The notes under the pieces: generated by a model
What the model was told of the DNA's origin: nothing
What the model saw: only the letters and a program-made list of their open reading frames with translations
Database searches by the model: none
Translations under genes and position numbers: made by a program
Origin: Ascoidea tarda (nom. inval.)
Lineage: Eukaryota; Ascomycota; Saccharomycetes; Ascoideales; Ascoideaceae
Direction of reading: 5' to 3'
NCBI GenBank assembly: GCA_030560485.1
Contig: JAKTTS010000015.1
Span: 1 to 64,000, forward strand
Length of the DNA stretch: 64,000 nt
Shown here: positions 10,033 to 20,154 of the stretch, piece after piece
Layout of the letters: each line of letters starts with the position of its first letter
How positions within the stretch are numbered: the first letter of the stretch is position 1

Positions 10033-11199
10033 ATGGCGAGTACAGTACCAGTTGATGAGTTGAGCAAGTTAAGCTTAGACAAAAATGACGATACGCACCA
10101 AAAAAAGAGCAATTCGAATGAACAAAAGGAATACTCCATTTTTGTGAGTGATATTATCAAAAACTTGGACAAAAAAAAAGCAGTAAGAGTCTCAGACCCC
10201 ATAGAGATAGCCACATATTCGCGATCCCATTGCTATGAGTATTCTGTTAATGATAAGTCTGAGTTGAGTTTTGTAAGTAATGCAACTATAAACAGCTTCA
10301 GACCCACCGGAGCCACCAACAGCAATTTGCTGAGTGGGTACAACTTCAATATCCTTAAGGAAAAGTTCAGTGTGAAGAACTGGTCGTTGGAAGGACTAGT
10401 CAAGTCAATTGACTACTGCAACGACAATGTGCAAGAATACAGGACCAGCAAACTCACTGGAAACATTGTTGGTTTTCGGAACTCTCTCTTCAAATTGTTC
10501 ATGTTGCCATACAAGAACAGAGAGTCTCTTGACTATATCTTGCAATGGCATGGCGGCAATTTGTATGTCATCAACAATCGGGACCAAAAAATTGAGAAAA
10601 AGTACTACCCAGAGAATCTTTTGAAGTTCATCTACTCAGGATTCAAATTCGAAAATGTTCTAATCAACATGTCAAATCGAGAAAATAAAGAAATGGACAA
10701 TTCCCAGTTTTGCACTGTTGTCAAAAGAAAATTCAACAACATATCTGTTATTATGAGAGCTGAAATTGATTGTGCAATTAAAAGAAGTCCATATAGCAAC
10801 CAGTATGAGTATGTTGAGTTGAAGACACACAAATACAAGAGAAATTATGATTTTGATAGTGACTACAATGCAAAATTGTTTTTGGTTTGGTCGCAATGTT
10901 TTCTAGCTAATATCAATCGGATTGTTTTTGGTTTAAGAAACAATTCTAACTTCAATTTAATTGCATTGAAAAAATACCATAGAAATGAAGTTTTACATTA
11001 CTTGAAACAAAAAACTTCATATGGTAATTTCGATGAGATTTGTACCAAGTTTTATTATTTCATTTTGAATTTTATATTAACTAAAATTGGCAAAGATGAT
11101 AAACTATGGTCGTTGAAATTTGACTCGTATGTAGGAAAACTTACATTAAAGCAAATAGATTCTAAAATTGGCTTGAAAAATCACAATTTAATTAAATAA
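10033..11199 (+). CDS. RAI1: RNA 5'-end pyrophosphohydrolase/decapping nuclease, Rat1 partner
   Basis: A 388-residue protein of the DXO/Rai1 family, about the same length as S. cerevisiae Rai1 (387 aa). The active-site carboxylates and lysine are visible in RAEIDCAIK (E-x-D) and YVELKTHK (E-x-K). DYNAKLFLVWSQCFLANI follows, another family hallmark. Rai1 binds and stimulates the nuclear 5'-3' exonuclease Rat1 and removes aberrant 5' ends in mRNA quality control. The first half of the gene is visibly richer in G+C than the second half. The stop codon runs directly into an AAAT tandem repeat, and the gene converges on CNS1 with only about 40 bp between them. Confidence 0.93.
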   Translation: MASTVPVDELSKLSLDKNDDTHQKKSNSNEQKEYSIFVSDIIKNLDKKKAVRVSDPIEIATYSRSHCYEYSVNDKSELSFVSNATINSFRPTGATNSNLLSGYNFNILKEKFSVKNWSLEGLVKSIDYCNDNVQEYRTSKLTGNIVGFRNSLFKLFMLPYKNRESLDYILQWHGGNLYVINNRDQKIEKKYYPENLLKFIYSGFKFENVLINMSNRENKEMDNSQFCTVVKRKFNNISVIMRAEIDCAIKRSPYSNQYEYVELKTHKYKRNYDFDSDYNAKLFLVWSQCFLANINRIVFGLRNNSNFNLIALKKYHRNEVLHYLKQKTSYGNFDEICTKFYYFILNFILTKIGKDDKLWSLKFDSYVGKLTLKQIDSKIGLKNHNLIK

Positions 11200-11220
11200 A
11201 TAAATAAATAAATAAATAAA
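11196..11220. repeat. AAAT tetranucleotide microsatellite after RAI1
   Basis: About six tandem AAAT units begin at the RAI1 stop codon and fill most of the roughly 40-bp convergent spacer to CNS1. The repeat is the likely shared 3'-end region for both genes. Confidence 0.9.
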
Positions 11221-11237
11221 AGTAAAGGTTATATAGT

Positions 11238-12428
11238 TTATTTCTCAGAATCAATTTTTTCTTTGTTTTCTTTCCACTGTTTTATCCAACTGGAGGCATC
11301 ACTTTTATCAACAATATACACTCTTAAGCATTTATCAAATAAAGGAATTTTAGGTTCCTGTTGTTGCAAAACTTGAGAGATTTCAATATTTTTGCCCAAC
11401 TTAATCAAACCACCTTTATCGGTTTCTAAAAATATTTGTTTTCTTTTGATATTGTTAAAATAATGTTCATTATCATCGTTATAAAGCAATTTTAATAAAT
11501 CTGAAGCATTGGACAACTCTCCAAAGGTTTGAACAAAATCAAACTTATTTTCAATGGGATGAATCACTATCACAGGAAAAATCAACTGAGATTGAATGTC
11601 TTTAAAATCTTCAAGGTAGTACTCAAGATTTAAATTCGAGTTTTTGAAATATTCATCAAATGAGGCCTTGTTATTTATGCATGAATCTGAACTACTCAAC
11701 AACTTGATATTTCTAATTTGAGTGGCCTTTAACAAAAAATTTTGCTTGAGTTCTTTTAATTTTCTGTTTTTCTCAATCTGATTAAAATACTCTTGCCTTT
11801 GTTTAATTTTTTCATTCAAGCCTTTTAGTGACAATTCATTTGTTTTACTCTTCAACAAAGTGTCTGATCCCATTAAGTCCTCAGCAAATTGAACAGATTC
11901 TTTAGCCTCTTGAAACTTGTCTAATGCAAGATAAGCCAACCCAATTCGATAATAAGCCTTTATGTTTTTGATATCGATTTTTAGTACTTCTTTGGAATCA
12001 TTGATGGATTTTCTGTAGTTTTTCAAATTGAAATTAGTTACTGAACGATTTAAATATAAAACCTTTAGAATATCTAGATCCAGAACTTTTGATTCAGTTT
12101 TATTTTCGGGATTAGCCAATACAGCAATGCCCTTGGTGTAGTATGTAACAGCATTTTTGTAGTCTTTAGTTTTAAAACAATCATTTCCCTGGTTCTTGAA
12201 ATTTATTGCTATTTCGTCTGGTTCTCCATCATAGGCTAGTGCTTTCAAGGCTTCTAATTGTATGTTATCTTCACTATTTTCTTCATTCAAACTAGTCATG
12301 AAAAAGGGCAATTTATTCAATTCTTTTACTATTTCATCTGTTGATTTGTTGGTAAAGTCATCCAATTGAGGAGGTAGAAAAGACCCATCTTCCTTGCGAA
12401 CGTATTTCTTCTTGTCCCAGTTAGACAT
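11238..12428 (-). CDS. CNS1: TPR co-chaperone of Hsp90 (TTC4 family)
   Basis: A 396-residue protein close in length to S. cerevisiae Cns1 (385 aa). The N-terminal segment (PQLDDFTNKSTDEIVKELNKLPFFM) is characteristic of the TTC4/Cns1 family. Three TPR motifs follow at about 75-190 (NFKNQGNDCFKTKDYKNAVTYYTKGI, VLYLNRSVTNFNLKNYRKSI, AYYRIGLAYLALDKFQEA). The C-terminal half holds a coiled segment and the wheel domain. Cns1 binds the EEVD tails of Hsp90/Hsp70 and is essential in yeast, with links to eEF2 folding. The start at the first Met fits the homologues. Confidence 0.93.
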   Translation of the reverse strand: MSNWDKKKYVRKEDGSFLPPQLDDFTNKSTDEIVKELNKLPFFMTSLNEENSEDNIQLEALKALAYDGEPDEIAINFKNQGNDCFKTKDYKNAVTYYTKGIAVLANPENKTESKVLDLDILKVLYLNRSVTNFNLKNYRKSINDSKEVLKIDIKNIKAYYRIGLAYLALDKFQEAKESVQFAEDLMGSDTLLKSKTNELSLKGLNEKIKQRQEYFNQIEKNRKLKELKQNFLLKATQIRNIKLLSSSDSCINNKASFDEYFKNSNLNLEYYLEDFKDIQSQLIFPVIVIHPIENKFDFVQTFGELSNASDLLKLLYNDDNEHYFNNIKRKQIFLETDKGGLIKLGKNIEISQVLQQQEPKIPLFDKCLRVYIVDKSDASSWIKQWKENKEKIDSEK

Positions 12429-12789
12429 GGTTCCAGTTATATTTTGGTTGTTTTTTATAAGTTTGATTACATTAAAATGTATTTCAATCGTTTTGATTCA
12501 AAGTTTTTCAGTAAAAATTGAAGCAGATGCATGTTGATGCAAGATCCACCGAAAAGGGAACAGCAGCAAAAGAGTCGATTACGATTTAATATCCAATATA
12601 AAAACAAGCTAGAGATAATTAAAAGTAAAAGAAGTAAAAGCAAAAAAAAAAATAAATTAAATTAAATCAAGACATAAAAATTTACAACAAAACCCAAAAA
12701 GCGGAAACAAAAAAAAGAGAGAAAATGAGAAAAACGAAAGAAAAAAAAAATAATAAAAAGCTTGAAAATGTCTTTCTTTTTCTTGTTGA
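12429..12789. other. A/T-rich spacer between CNS1 and the yapsin-like gene
   Basis: Both flanking genes are on the minus strand, so this holds the CNS1 promoter and the 3' end of the yapsin-like gene. It is dominated by A-rich and AAG/AAAAG runs around 12600-12760. Nothing else was recognised. Confidence 0.5.
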
Positions 12790-14763
12790 CTAAACTAATA
12801 GTATGATAAAAAGAAGGGAACCAGAAAAAATAAATAGGATTGAAAAGTTAAAGGGAGATAGTCTTGAGCCACTGTTGACATCTCTAACCAATTGAAGAGT
12901 GACATTATCCGATGATGCAGTTGAAAATGTTCTTGTGAATCCCAAGTTATAAATACTTTCTTTGAAGGAAGCGAGTGCATCAGTTCCTTCTGTGATGGTC
13001 GCTGTTACTGTTGTGGTCCATGGACCATTTCCGATTGAAGTAGTTGTATAAACATCATAAGTCCCAACTGGGGTAGAGACTAGGAATAATTTTGAGGTAT
13101 ATGAAGAGTATAAGGTATAGTTTTCGTAACTGTAGATTTGAGTAGCAGGATATCGTGTAACGTTAATGTATGATGTGATGTATTGAAAATAGGAATTGGA
13201 GTAGTATTTTGCCTTTGTTGCACTTGGTATTTCTTCACCTTGGGAAACAATGTCAACATCATCAAATTCGATTTCAGTGTCTTCATCCGAATAGCCTTCG
13301 TAACCATTAATATATGCGTCCCATTCTTCCTCCAAGATCGGAAATTGATTTTTGGTTGAATTGACAGTTGGAGCAAGAGATATAGTATAATAATCATAAT
13401 CATAAACAGCATAAAAGTAGTTTAAAAAGAAGTTACCTAAAATGAAAAAGTCACCATTTGGATTTCTACGGAAATTGAAATTAAGATAGGAATCGTTGGC
13501 TGTTTTGTTATATTCAATATCACTCATGTCATTATAAGTACTAAGAGAATCAAAAACAACAGATATTTTATAAATGGGGATATCTGCTATTAGGCCTGAA
13601 AAATTAAAGGATAAATAGCAGCCCAAATTGTATAATACATCGTAAACATCAGAATAATTGTCATTTCTGATTGTTAAATCAGGATCGAAAGAAGAAATTG
13701 AGGACAAGAGAGAATCATAGATGTCAGGGGGGAAATAGGATCTTGAACCATCATGAGAGAAAGATATTGGATATAGTTTATCAGTGAAAAACAATTCTGC
13801 TTCAGATCTAGTTTCGTTACCAGAGTTTATAAAAGCAGTTCCTGAAGAGGTGTTTAATTGCTGCATTGCCAAATCAAAGAATTGATTTGAAAAGGAGGTA
13901 TTGACAAGTTTATTTAAAACATCTGTTGAAAATTTTAGAGAAAAAGAGGATAGGGTGATATCTAAATGCTCGATATCGGAATTGATATTTTGGTCGAATC
14001 GATTAATCATTGGGAAAGTGGTTAATTGTCCTTCATACTTTGTGTGATCGATACCTCCAATTAAAAGGGTTCCTTGGTAGTAGAAAGAAGTTGAAGACTC
14101 ATATCTGAAATATTCAGCCAATACTTTTCTTTGAATTAGATTTTGGTCGATCAACAAGTTCATTAGATTACTTCTGTTGTAAGCGTTTGAATTTTGATCA
14201 GTGATGTTAAAAGAAGATATACCAAAACTTCCAAAGGCCTTATTAACTGATAGAGCCAAACCAAACTTGAAGTCATTGAAAGTTGTTCCATCACTAAAAT
14301 GTAGAACATCTTTACCCCATAATCCACTTGCAACAGTTAGATCTGAGGAGTTTAAACTGAAAGAGGTATTTAATGACAAAATTGGGTCATCGACAAAATC
14401 GAGAAATTTAAAAGTGGAAGAATTGTCTTCTCTGAAGATACCATAGTTGTAACAATGATTCACAAGGGTCTCACCATCGGGATAAGTAAAATTGTTATCA
14501 TAGAAATAGTAGTCAGTATCAGAATAAAAGCAGTAGGGATTTAAAATAGAGATCACCCAAACAATATTGGAATCGAAATTTAAAGAAACGTTGAATTTTT
14601 GTGGAGGAGTCCCCAAAGATAAAGTGATAAAAGAACTTCCTGTTTCATAACCATTATATTGGAATTTGATTACGCCGGAGCCATCAGTGGTAGCAGCAGT
14701 AGAAGTAGAGAAGACGTTTATTAGAAACAAAAAGGAAAGATACCTGTTGAAATTTGGTAGCAT
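12790..14763 (-). CDS. Yapsin-like GPI-anchored aspartyl protease homologue, catalytic Asp residues replaced
   Basis: A 657-residue secreted protein of the yapsin (A1 aspartic protease) family. It has a signal peptide (1-24, hydrophobic LSFLFLINVF), many N-glycosylation sequons, a Ser/Thr/Tyr-rich stalk and a hydrophobic C-terminal tail (FSILFIFSGSLLFIILLV) typical of GPI addition. The fold is clear from LSLGTPPQKFNVSL, WV..LNPYC, TLLIGGIDHTKYEGQL and FILGNFFLNYFYAVYD. At the first catalytic motif, where yapsins have DTGS, it has NFDS (Asn62). At the second, where DSGT is expected, it has NSGN (Asn313). Both catalytic aspartates are thus Asn, so it is probably a pseudoprotease at the cell surface. 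The frame is otherwise long and intact, arguing for a maintained non-enzymatic role rather than decay. Confidence 0.82.
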   Translation of the reverse strand: MLPNFNRYLSFLFLINVFSTSTAATTDGSGVIKFQYNGYETGSSFITLSLGTPPQKFNVSLNFDSNIVWVISILNPYCFYSDTDYYFYDNNFTYPDGETLVNHCYNYGIFREDNSSTFKFLDFVDDPILSLNTSFSLNSSDLTVASGLWGKDVLHFSDGTTFNDFKFGLALSVNKAFGSFGISSFNITDQNSNAYNRSNLMNLLIDQNLIQRKVLAEYFRYESSTSFYYQGTLLIGGIDHTKYEGQLTTFPMINRFDQNINSDIEHLDITLSSFSLKFSTDVLNKLVNTSFSNQFFDLAMQQLNTSSGTAFINSGNETRSEAELFFTDKLYPISFSHDGSRSYFPPDIYDSLLSSISSFDPDLTIRNDNYSDVYDVLYNLGCYLSFNFSGLIADIPIYKISVVFDSLSTYNDMSDIEYNKTANDSYLNFNFRRNPNGDFFILGNFFLNYFYAVYDYDYYTISLAPTVNSTKNQFPILEEEWDAYINGYEGYSDEDTEIEFDDVDIVSQGEEIPSATKAKYYSNSYFQYITSYINVTRYPATQIYSYENYTLYSSYTSKLFLVSTPVGTYDVYTTTSIGNGPWTTTVTATITEGTDALASFKESIYNLGFTRTFSTASSDNVTLQLVRDVNSGSRLSPFNFSILFIFSGSLLFIILLV

Positions 14764-15508
14764 TTTGACAGTAGATTGAGATTTGTATGCTGTTAGTGGA
14801 AAATAAGAAACATTTCACCTTAAATAGTGGTAGCGATGAATGGATCTAATTTACTTATTTATAAGTTGAAAGTTCCAACCTGAACAAAGTTTACAGGACA
14901 TTTTGGTGGTACTTTTGGGAAGGAGCCTCAAACGAACGTGTGTTCGTCTTCGTAAAATACGAAGTATTGTTCTGTATATAGTTCGTATTTGTGCATAAAC
15001 TTACAAGCTTAGTACATTGAAAAGAACTGAAAGGCAAATACGAATCGAAAGCAAAAGAAATCGTATGTGTTTCGAAATTACGCTTTGTCCGCAATACGGC
15101 TGTACCGAAGAACAGGGACAGTTATCACACAATGGGTCTTATCTAAAGGTCCAGAATGTGCTTCGTTGGAAATAGCGAGAAAGAGACAATTTTGCCAATA
15201 GAAACAGAGCTGCTCTCGAAGGCTGCGCCTGTTTGAACCACAAAGAAACATATTAGTATCGACTCTAGCTTTAATCGTGGTTGAGTTTCGCCAAACAATA
15301 GAAAAAAGCAGTCCAGGCTGAAACACCAAAATTTACGTCAAAATCACGGAATGGCCGAAAACGCTGCACCAACCGGCGTGTACCGAATTAAATCCCGTGA
15401 CCGGCGCAAAAGCCGAAAACCGGCAGAGGAGGTGAAGAAGTGAATAAAGAACTGAAGAACTGAAGAAGAAGCAGATAATATAAACACTGCAAAACTGCTG
15501 GAATTTCT
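14764..15508. promoter_or_regulatory. Divergent promoter, yapsin-like gene / MAD1, with repeated AAATACGAA motif
   Basis: A 745-bp region between divergent starts. On the yapsin side a TATA-like TATAAATA (minus strand, 14866-14873) lies about 105 bp upstream of the ATG. Three copies of AAATACGAA follow: 14955-14963 (part of the palindrome TTCGTAAAATACGAA), 14982-14990 (inverted) and 15036-15044. From about 15080 to 15460 the sequence becomes clearly GC-richer, with CCGG and CGGC words near MAD1. The motif is not one I can assign to a known factor. Confidence 0.5.
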
Positions 15509-16990
15509 TTGCTGCTAACAATGGACTTTGGGTTTTCAGGCAACAATAAGCAGTTCAACTCTTTCATATCTGCTTCAGAGAGCCACTTCAATGAAAGTGA
15601 CATGGAGCTAGACGACCAAGAGGCTGCTGAAGAGCTGTTGAACAGGTCCAGGGTCTCGTTATCCCACTACAATAACATGTCCCATGCTTCCTCCAGGAGT
15701 AATGTTCATGGTAGCTCTACCAATGCTACTCACAGATTCGATTCAATTGAGGTTGGCAACTTGAAATCAGAGATTGAGTCGTTGAGATCCCAATTGGCCA
15801 TATTTAACAACTCCCACAAATCTGAGATACTAACCTACGAGACTGAATTGAACTCAGCCAGAAATGAAATTGACTCTTTGAACCTACAAATTGTCAACTT
15901 GAACAACGACAACGAGTTCTTGTACAAGGCAAATGAAGACTTGAATACAAAGTTGAAAAACGTCAATGAAATAACTCTAAACACAGCCAAATCTCTTAAC
16001 AATAAAATCAATAGCTTGAATTTAGAATTAATTCAAAAAAACGATTTGATCTTGGAAAAGGATTCAAATATATCAGAACTAAATAACAAAATTGACAACT
16101 TGAACAAAAACTTGAAAGATCTACAACACGAAAACAACAATTTTAAAAATGAATTTAATGATCAAATTAATCAATTATCTATTCAGAACTCAAATTTAGA
16201 AGATTTAAATTCAAATTTGCAAATCAAAATTGACAAGTCTCCTGCAATCTTAAACAATCAAACAAATTACACTGATCTATTGTCTCAAATTAAATTTTTA
16301 AAAAATGATTTGCTAACTCAACTTAATATTAATACCAATTTAAATAAAAAAATTAAAGATTTATCTTTCAAATTAAAAACCCAATCAAGTGTAAGCACTC
16401 CATCTTCAACCTCTCCAACTTCTAACCAAATTCTCAATACCAATGCCAATGCCAATACCAATAATAACACAAATTCTATAACCATATCAATACTAAATGA
16501 TAAAATATCCTCTTTAAAAAAGAAACTAAGCTCATACTCGAGCTTAAACGACGATTACAACTCTTTAAAACTAAAGCTTATCAAATATCAACAACAATTT
16601 CAAAAATTCTTCTACTATGTATCTTATGAAAATAAAAATAATAAAAACCTTGAAACGGATTTTGATATTGAATCAATTCTATTGAATTTGAAAAGAAACT
16701 CAAATACAATAGACTCACTAAAATCTCACATTGACTTACTTAATGATTACATTAATGAATTGAAATCCAAAAATAACGAATTGAGTTTAAAACTTTTAAA
16801 TTCAGACAAAGAATCCATCAAAATTCAAGAAAAACTTAAAAATGAATCAATTTTAAGGAAAAATTTTGAAAGAGAAAAAGCCTTATCTCAAAGAGAATCT
16901 TCTCATTTAAAAAGTCAAATTACTAGACTAAATTCTTTAATTGATAAATTTATAACCAACAATCAAAATAATAATAACATCGGCAACAAC

Positions 16991-17076
<86 letters not shown>

Positions 17077-18265
17077 CAACAATAACAATGGCAATAATAA
17101 TACTACTACTAATAATAATAATAACAATAATAACAACAACACCAATAACAACACCAATATTAAAAATCTAAAATTCAATAAGCAAAATAAACAAAATAAA
17201 CAAAATAAATTTGGTAAAAACAACCCCAATGAAAACCAAGATTCTGATAATAATGAAAAAATAATTGAACTTTTACAAATTAAAAACAAAAATGATCAAC
17301 AAGTGAAAAACTTGGAGAGTTTAATCACCGAATATAAAACCCAATTAGATAGTATTAACAAAAACTTGGCAATTCAAGAGAACCTCGAATTAATGAATGA
17401 AAATAATAAACGCCAGAAATTAAATGATTCTTCACAAAAAATTTTGAAATCAGATACTAAAATAATTGAAAATTATCAAAATAAAATTACAAAATTGGGT
17501 AATAAAATCTTAAAATTAGATCAAGATTTAAAAGAAAAAGAAAAAGACATATTAAATTTATCAAAAGATAATAAAGATTTAAATCATAGATTGAGTGAAA
17601 TTACAGGTTTGAAAGAAAAAGAAAATCAACTCCAATTATTACAATTAAAAGATAATCCAATGCTAAATTATCAAAAAATTAAACAGGAGACTTTAGATAC
17701 TTTGAAAAAAGAAAATGAAGACTTATTAAAAGAATTGAGAAATAATAATAAAAATATTGACCAAGAAAACAAAAATTATATACCAATATCAGTTTTGGAT
17801 AGATTTTTGCTTGATCAAGAAGCCTTGGAGAGGAAATTAATAGAAAGTAATAAAAGAATGACCAGACTACGTGAAGTTTATAATAAAAAGTCTTTAGAAT
17901 TTTTACAATCAATCAATCTGTTATTTGGATTCACTTTAGAGTTTTTTGCCAAATCAAAAAAAGTTAAATTAATTTCTAAATATTCAATAATAAAAAAGCA
18001 AAAAAGTGAAAAGAATAATAGTGATAAAGATAGGAACATAAACGGAGAAAAAGAAGAAGAAGAAGAAAAGGCATTGGAAAGAAATTATATTATTATTGAT
18101 CCATTTTCAAATTCATTTCAAATATCAGGTGATTGCGATGATAGCTTTAAAGCAAAATGTGAAAATTTGGTTCAATTTTGGATTGAAGATAAAAAGCAAA
18201 TTCCGTGCTTTTTAGCAGCTTTGAGTTTGGAGCTATTTGAGGAAAATGTAAATAAGATAGAATAA
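15509..18265 (+). CDS. MAD1: Spindle assembly checkpoint coiled-coil protein Mad1
   Basis: A 918-residue protein that is mostly coiled coil. The C-terminal domain identifies it as Mad1: RMTRLREVYNKKSLEFLQ matches the conserved RLK..F.KK block, though the Bub1-binding RLK reads RLR here. The end is FWIEDKKQIPCFLAALSLELFEE, as in yeast and human Mad1. A likely Mad2-binding motif LLQLKDNPML lies near residues 708-718. Mad1 recruits Mad2 to unattached kinetochores and nuclear pores. It is longer than S. cerevisiae Mad1 (749 aa), in part because of a poly-Asn tract at about 487-550 encoded by an AAT/AAC microsatellite. The first 500 bp use GC-richer codons than the rest. The gene is divergent from the yapsin homologue and convergent with MRI1. 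Confidence 0.9.
16966..17160. repeat. AAT/AAC trinucleotide repeat within MAD1 (poly-Asn)
   Basis: An almost uninterrupted AAT/AAC run encodes a long poly-Asn stretch inside the Mad1 coiled coil, broken by a few Ser, Gly and Thr codons. Its complement gives a spurious poly-Leu ORF on the other strand. Length variation between strains is likely. Confidence 0.95.
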
Positions 18266-18455
18266 ATTTAAATAATAAAAGATAATTATATCAATATTGA
18301 ATATATTGTTGAATTCAGAAGTTTAATTTTTATTTTAATTACAATTTTAATATCGAGAGTTGTTTTATATTTATTATATATTGAGAGTGAATATTAGTCT
18401 TTGAGAAATAAATAATTAAAATAAAAAGTTATTAATTAGAATAGTAAATTACAGG

Positions 18456-19724
18456 TTATAGGTTAAAATTATTGTTGAAATCCTTTGTGTAATATTTTTC
18501 TTCGGTAACAATAGCATCAATAAATTTGCTTTCAGTTATATCAAAACTTGGATTCCAAACGTTCATGTTTTGTGGAGTAATTAAGACCTTTGCAATAATT
18601 ACATCATTGTCCTGATTAAGTTTTAAATTATTTATTTTTGAGTCGATTAAACCACCAGTTACATTTTGAAACTCAACTGCTGGTCTTTCTTCCACAACAA
18701 TGTGATTGCCATTGCCGATGCTTTGATCGATTGTGGTAGTTGGAGCAGCAACAATGAATCCTATTTCAGGGTTCAAGTGGGCCAATTGGGACAATTGGAA
18801 GGTACCAATTTTGTTAGCAGTGTCGCCATTTTTAGCGATTCTGTCAGCACCAACTATGATGAATTTGATGGGAGGAAAGTTTAATTTTTTTGATTTAATA
18901 GATTTGATCAAGAAGGAAACCATTGAGTCGGTAACTAAGGTTGATGGAATATTTTCTTCAATTAATTCGTAAGAAGTTAATCTTGAGCCCTGATTGTAGG
19001 GTCGTGTTTCTAAGGGAAATACATGAGCCAAATGTGGGATGTTGAAATCTCTTTTAAGTTTTTTGGAGGAAGAACCGTCGGTTTGTTCATTAGATTCATA
19101 ATTCAATGGGCTTAAGTTCCATAGTTTTCTGATAATACCCAAAGCAGTCCCATAAGCAGCAGTTGCCAAAGATCCGGTATTGCATATGGTCAAGACAGAA
19201 AATTCGCCAGAGAAATTTTGATTTTGCAATTGAGTCAAAATAAAGTCAGCACCGTTTTCGCCAATCAAATAGTTGTTTTTTAGGTCTTTGGATTCCAAAT
19301 CCACAGCATAGTTGTAGATGGTTTGGTAGATTCCAGATAAAGTAGTATTGTTCTGATCTTTGGCTGATAAACTTTGAACAATATCGTTGCATGCATTCGA
19401 CAAGTTAACAGCAGTTGGTCGTGATGAAACCAAAAACTGGATTCGGTCAAAGAGATTTGCTTTGAAGTTGTTGATATCTTTCAAGTCATAATATGTCTGA
19501 GAGAAACTTCTGACATTTAGAATGTAGTTTAGCTCAACAACAATCGAAAACACACCAACAATAGCGATAGCTGGGGCACCCCGTACCTGCATTTTCTCAA
19601 TGGCATCGAAGGCATCGCTGATTGAGTTTATCTGGATATATTTGGTCTGGAAGGGAATTAATAGTTGGTCAAGAACCAGAAGCTGGAGCTTTTTCTGGTC
19701 GAATCTGATGGCCTGCAAAGTCAT
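18456..19724 (-). CDS. MRI1: Methylthioribose-1-phosphate isomerase (methionine salvage)
   Basis: Taking the Met at 19724 (MTLQAIRF) gives 422 residues, close to S. cerevisiae Mri1 (411 aa). The upstream in-frame extension (63 codons to 19913) runs through E-box promoter sequence and is rejected. Family signatures: KMQVRGAPAIAIVGVFS, SRPTAVNLSNAC, GENGADFILTQL, the catalytic cysteine region TICNTGSLATAAYGTALG, and the aspartate region VGADRIAKNGDTANKIGTFQLS. The enzyme converts methylthioribose-1-P to methylthioribulose-1-P in the cytosol. It is related to eIF2B alpha/beta/delta, but these motifs are specific to Mri1. Four CACGTG sites sit just upstream, fitting sulfur-amino-acid control. Confidence 0.92.
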   Translation of the reverse strand: MTLQAIRFDQKKLQLLVLDQLLIPFQTKYIQINSISDAFDAIEKMQVRGAPAIAIVGVFSIVVELNYILNVRSFSQTYYDLKDINNFKANLFDRIQFLVSSRPTAVNLSNACNDIVQSLSAKDQNNTTLSGIYQTIYNYAVDLESKDLKNNYLIGENGADFILTQLQNQNFSGEFSVLTICNTGSLATAAYGTALGIIRKLWNLSPLNYESNEQTDGSSSKKLKRDFNIPHLAHVFPLETRPYNQGSRLTSYELIEENIPSTLVTDSMVSFLIKSIKSKKLNFPPIKFIIVGADRIAKNGDTANKIGTFQLSQLAHLNPEIGFIVAAPTTTIDQSIGNGNHIVVEERPAVEFQNVTGGLIDSKINNLKLNQDNDVIIAKVLITPQNMNVWNPSFDITESKFIDAIVTEEKYYTKDFNNNFNL

Positions 19725-19882
19725 GGTGCTGTTCTCCAATAATCCTGTTCTCCAATGATTCTGTTCAAAAAGAAACAATACTTTAATCAAAAACAATCTC
19801 ATCAACGAAAAAACCCAAAAGTCGAGCAGCGGAAAGCACCGGTTATAAATCCGCGCCACATCCGCGGCTGATTTGCAGTTGA

Positions 19883-19955
19883 CACGTGCTTTAAACCACG
19901 TGTTTATAAACATACTCGTGATCTACAAACAGCACGTGCTTGATACTATCACGTG
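19883..19955. promoter_or_regulatory. Cluster of four CACGTG E-boxes between MRI1 and RPB1
   Basis: CACGTG cores occur at 19883-19888, 19897-19902, 19933-19938 and 19950-19955: four in 73 bp. The core is the binding site of Cbf1 and Pho4 in yeasts. Cbf1 with Met4/Met28 activates sulfur and methionine genes, and MRI1, a methionine-salvage gene, starts about 160 bp away. RPB1 on the other side may share it. The binding factor is inference. Confidence 0.6.
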
Positions 19956-20154
19956 CTCTGAAAATTGAAAGAGGAAGATTGAAAATAAATCCCAGAGGCT
20001 GCTGAAGAAATGGCTGTAGGTGAATAAGGTGTTCTATCGTTATATCCTTCTTTTAATTCTGAACCAGATTAAAGGAGTGTAGCAGATATATCTAAGCATT
20101 CATATCCAGTTCACTTGCTTGGTAGTCTGATATCGCACAGAGAAGCATTTTGTT

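Noticed and set aside
16963-17289. Minus-strand poly-Leu ORF
   Set aside because: The complement of the AAT/AAC repeat that codes poly-Asn in MAD1.
18364-18374. ARS-consensus-like TTTTATATTTA
   Set aside because: Such matches are expected by chance in A/T-rich spacer, and the origin motif of this species is unknown.
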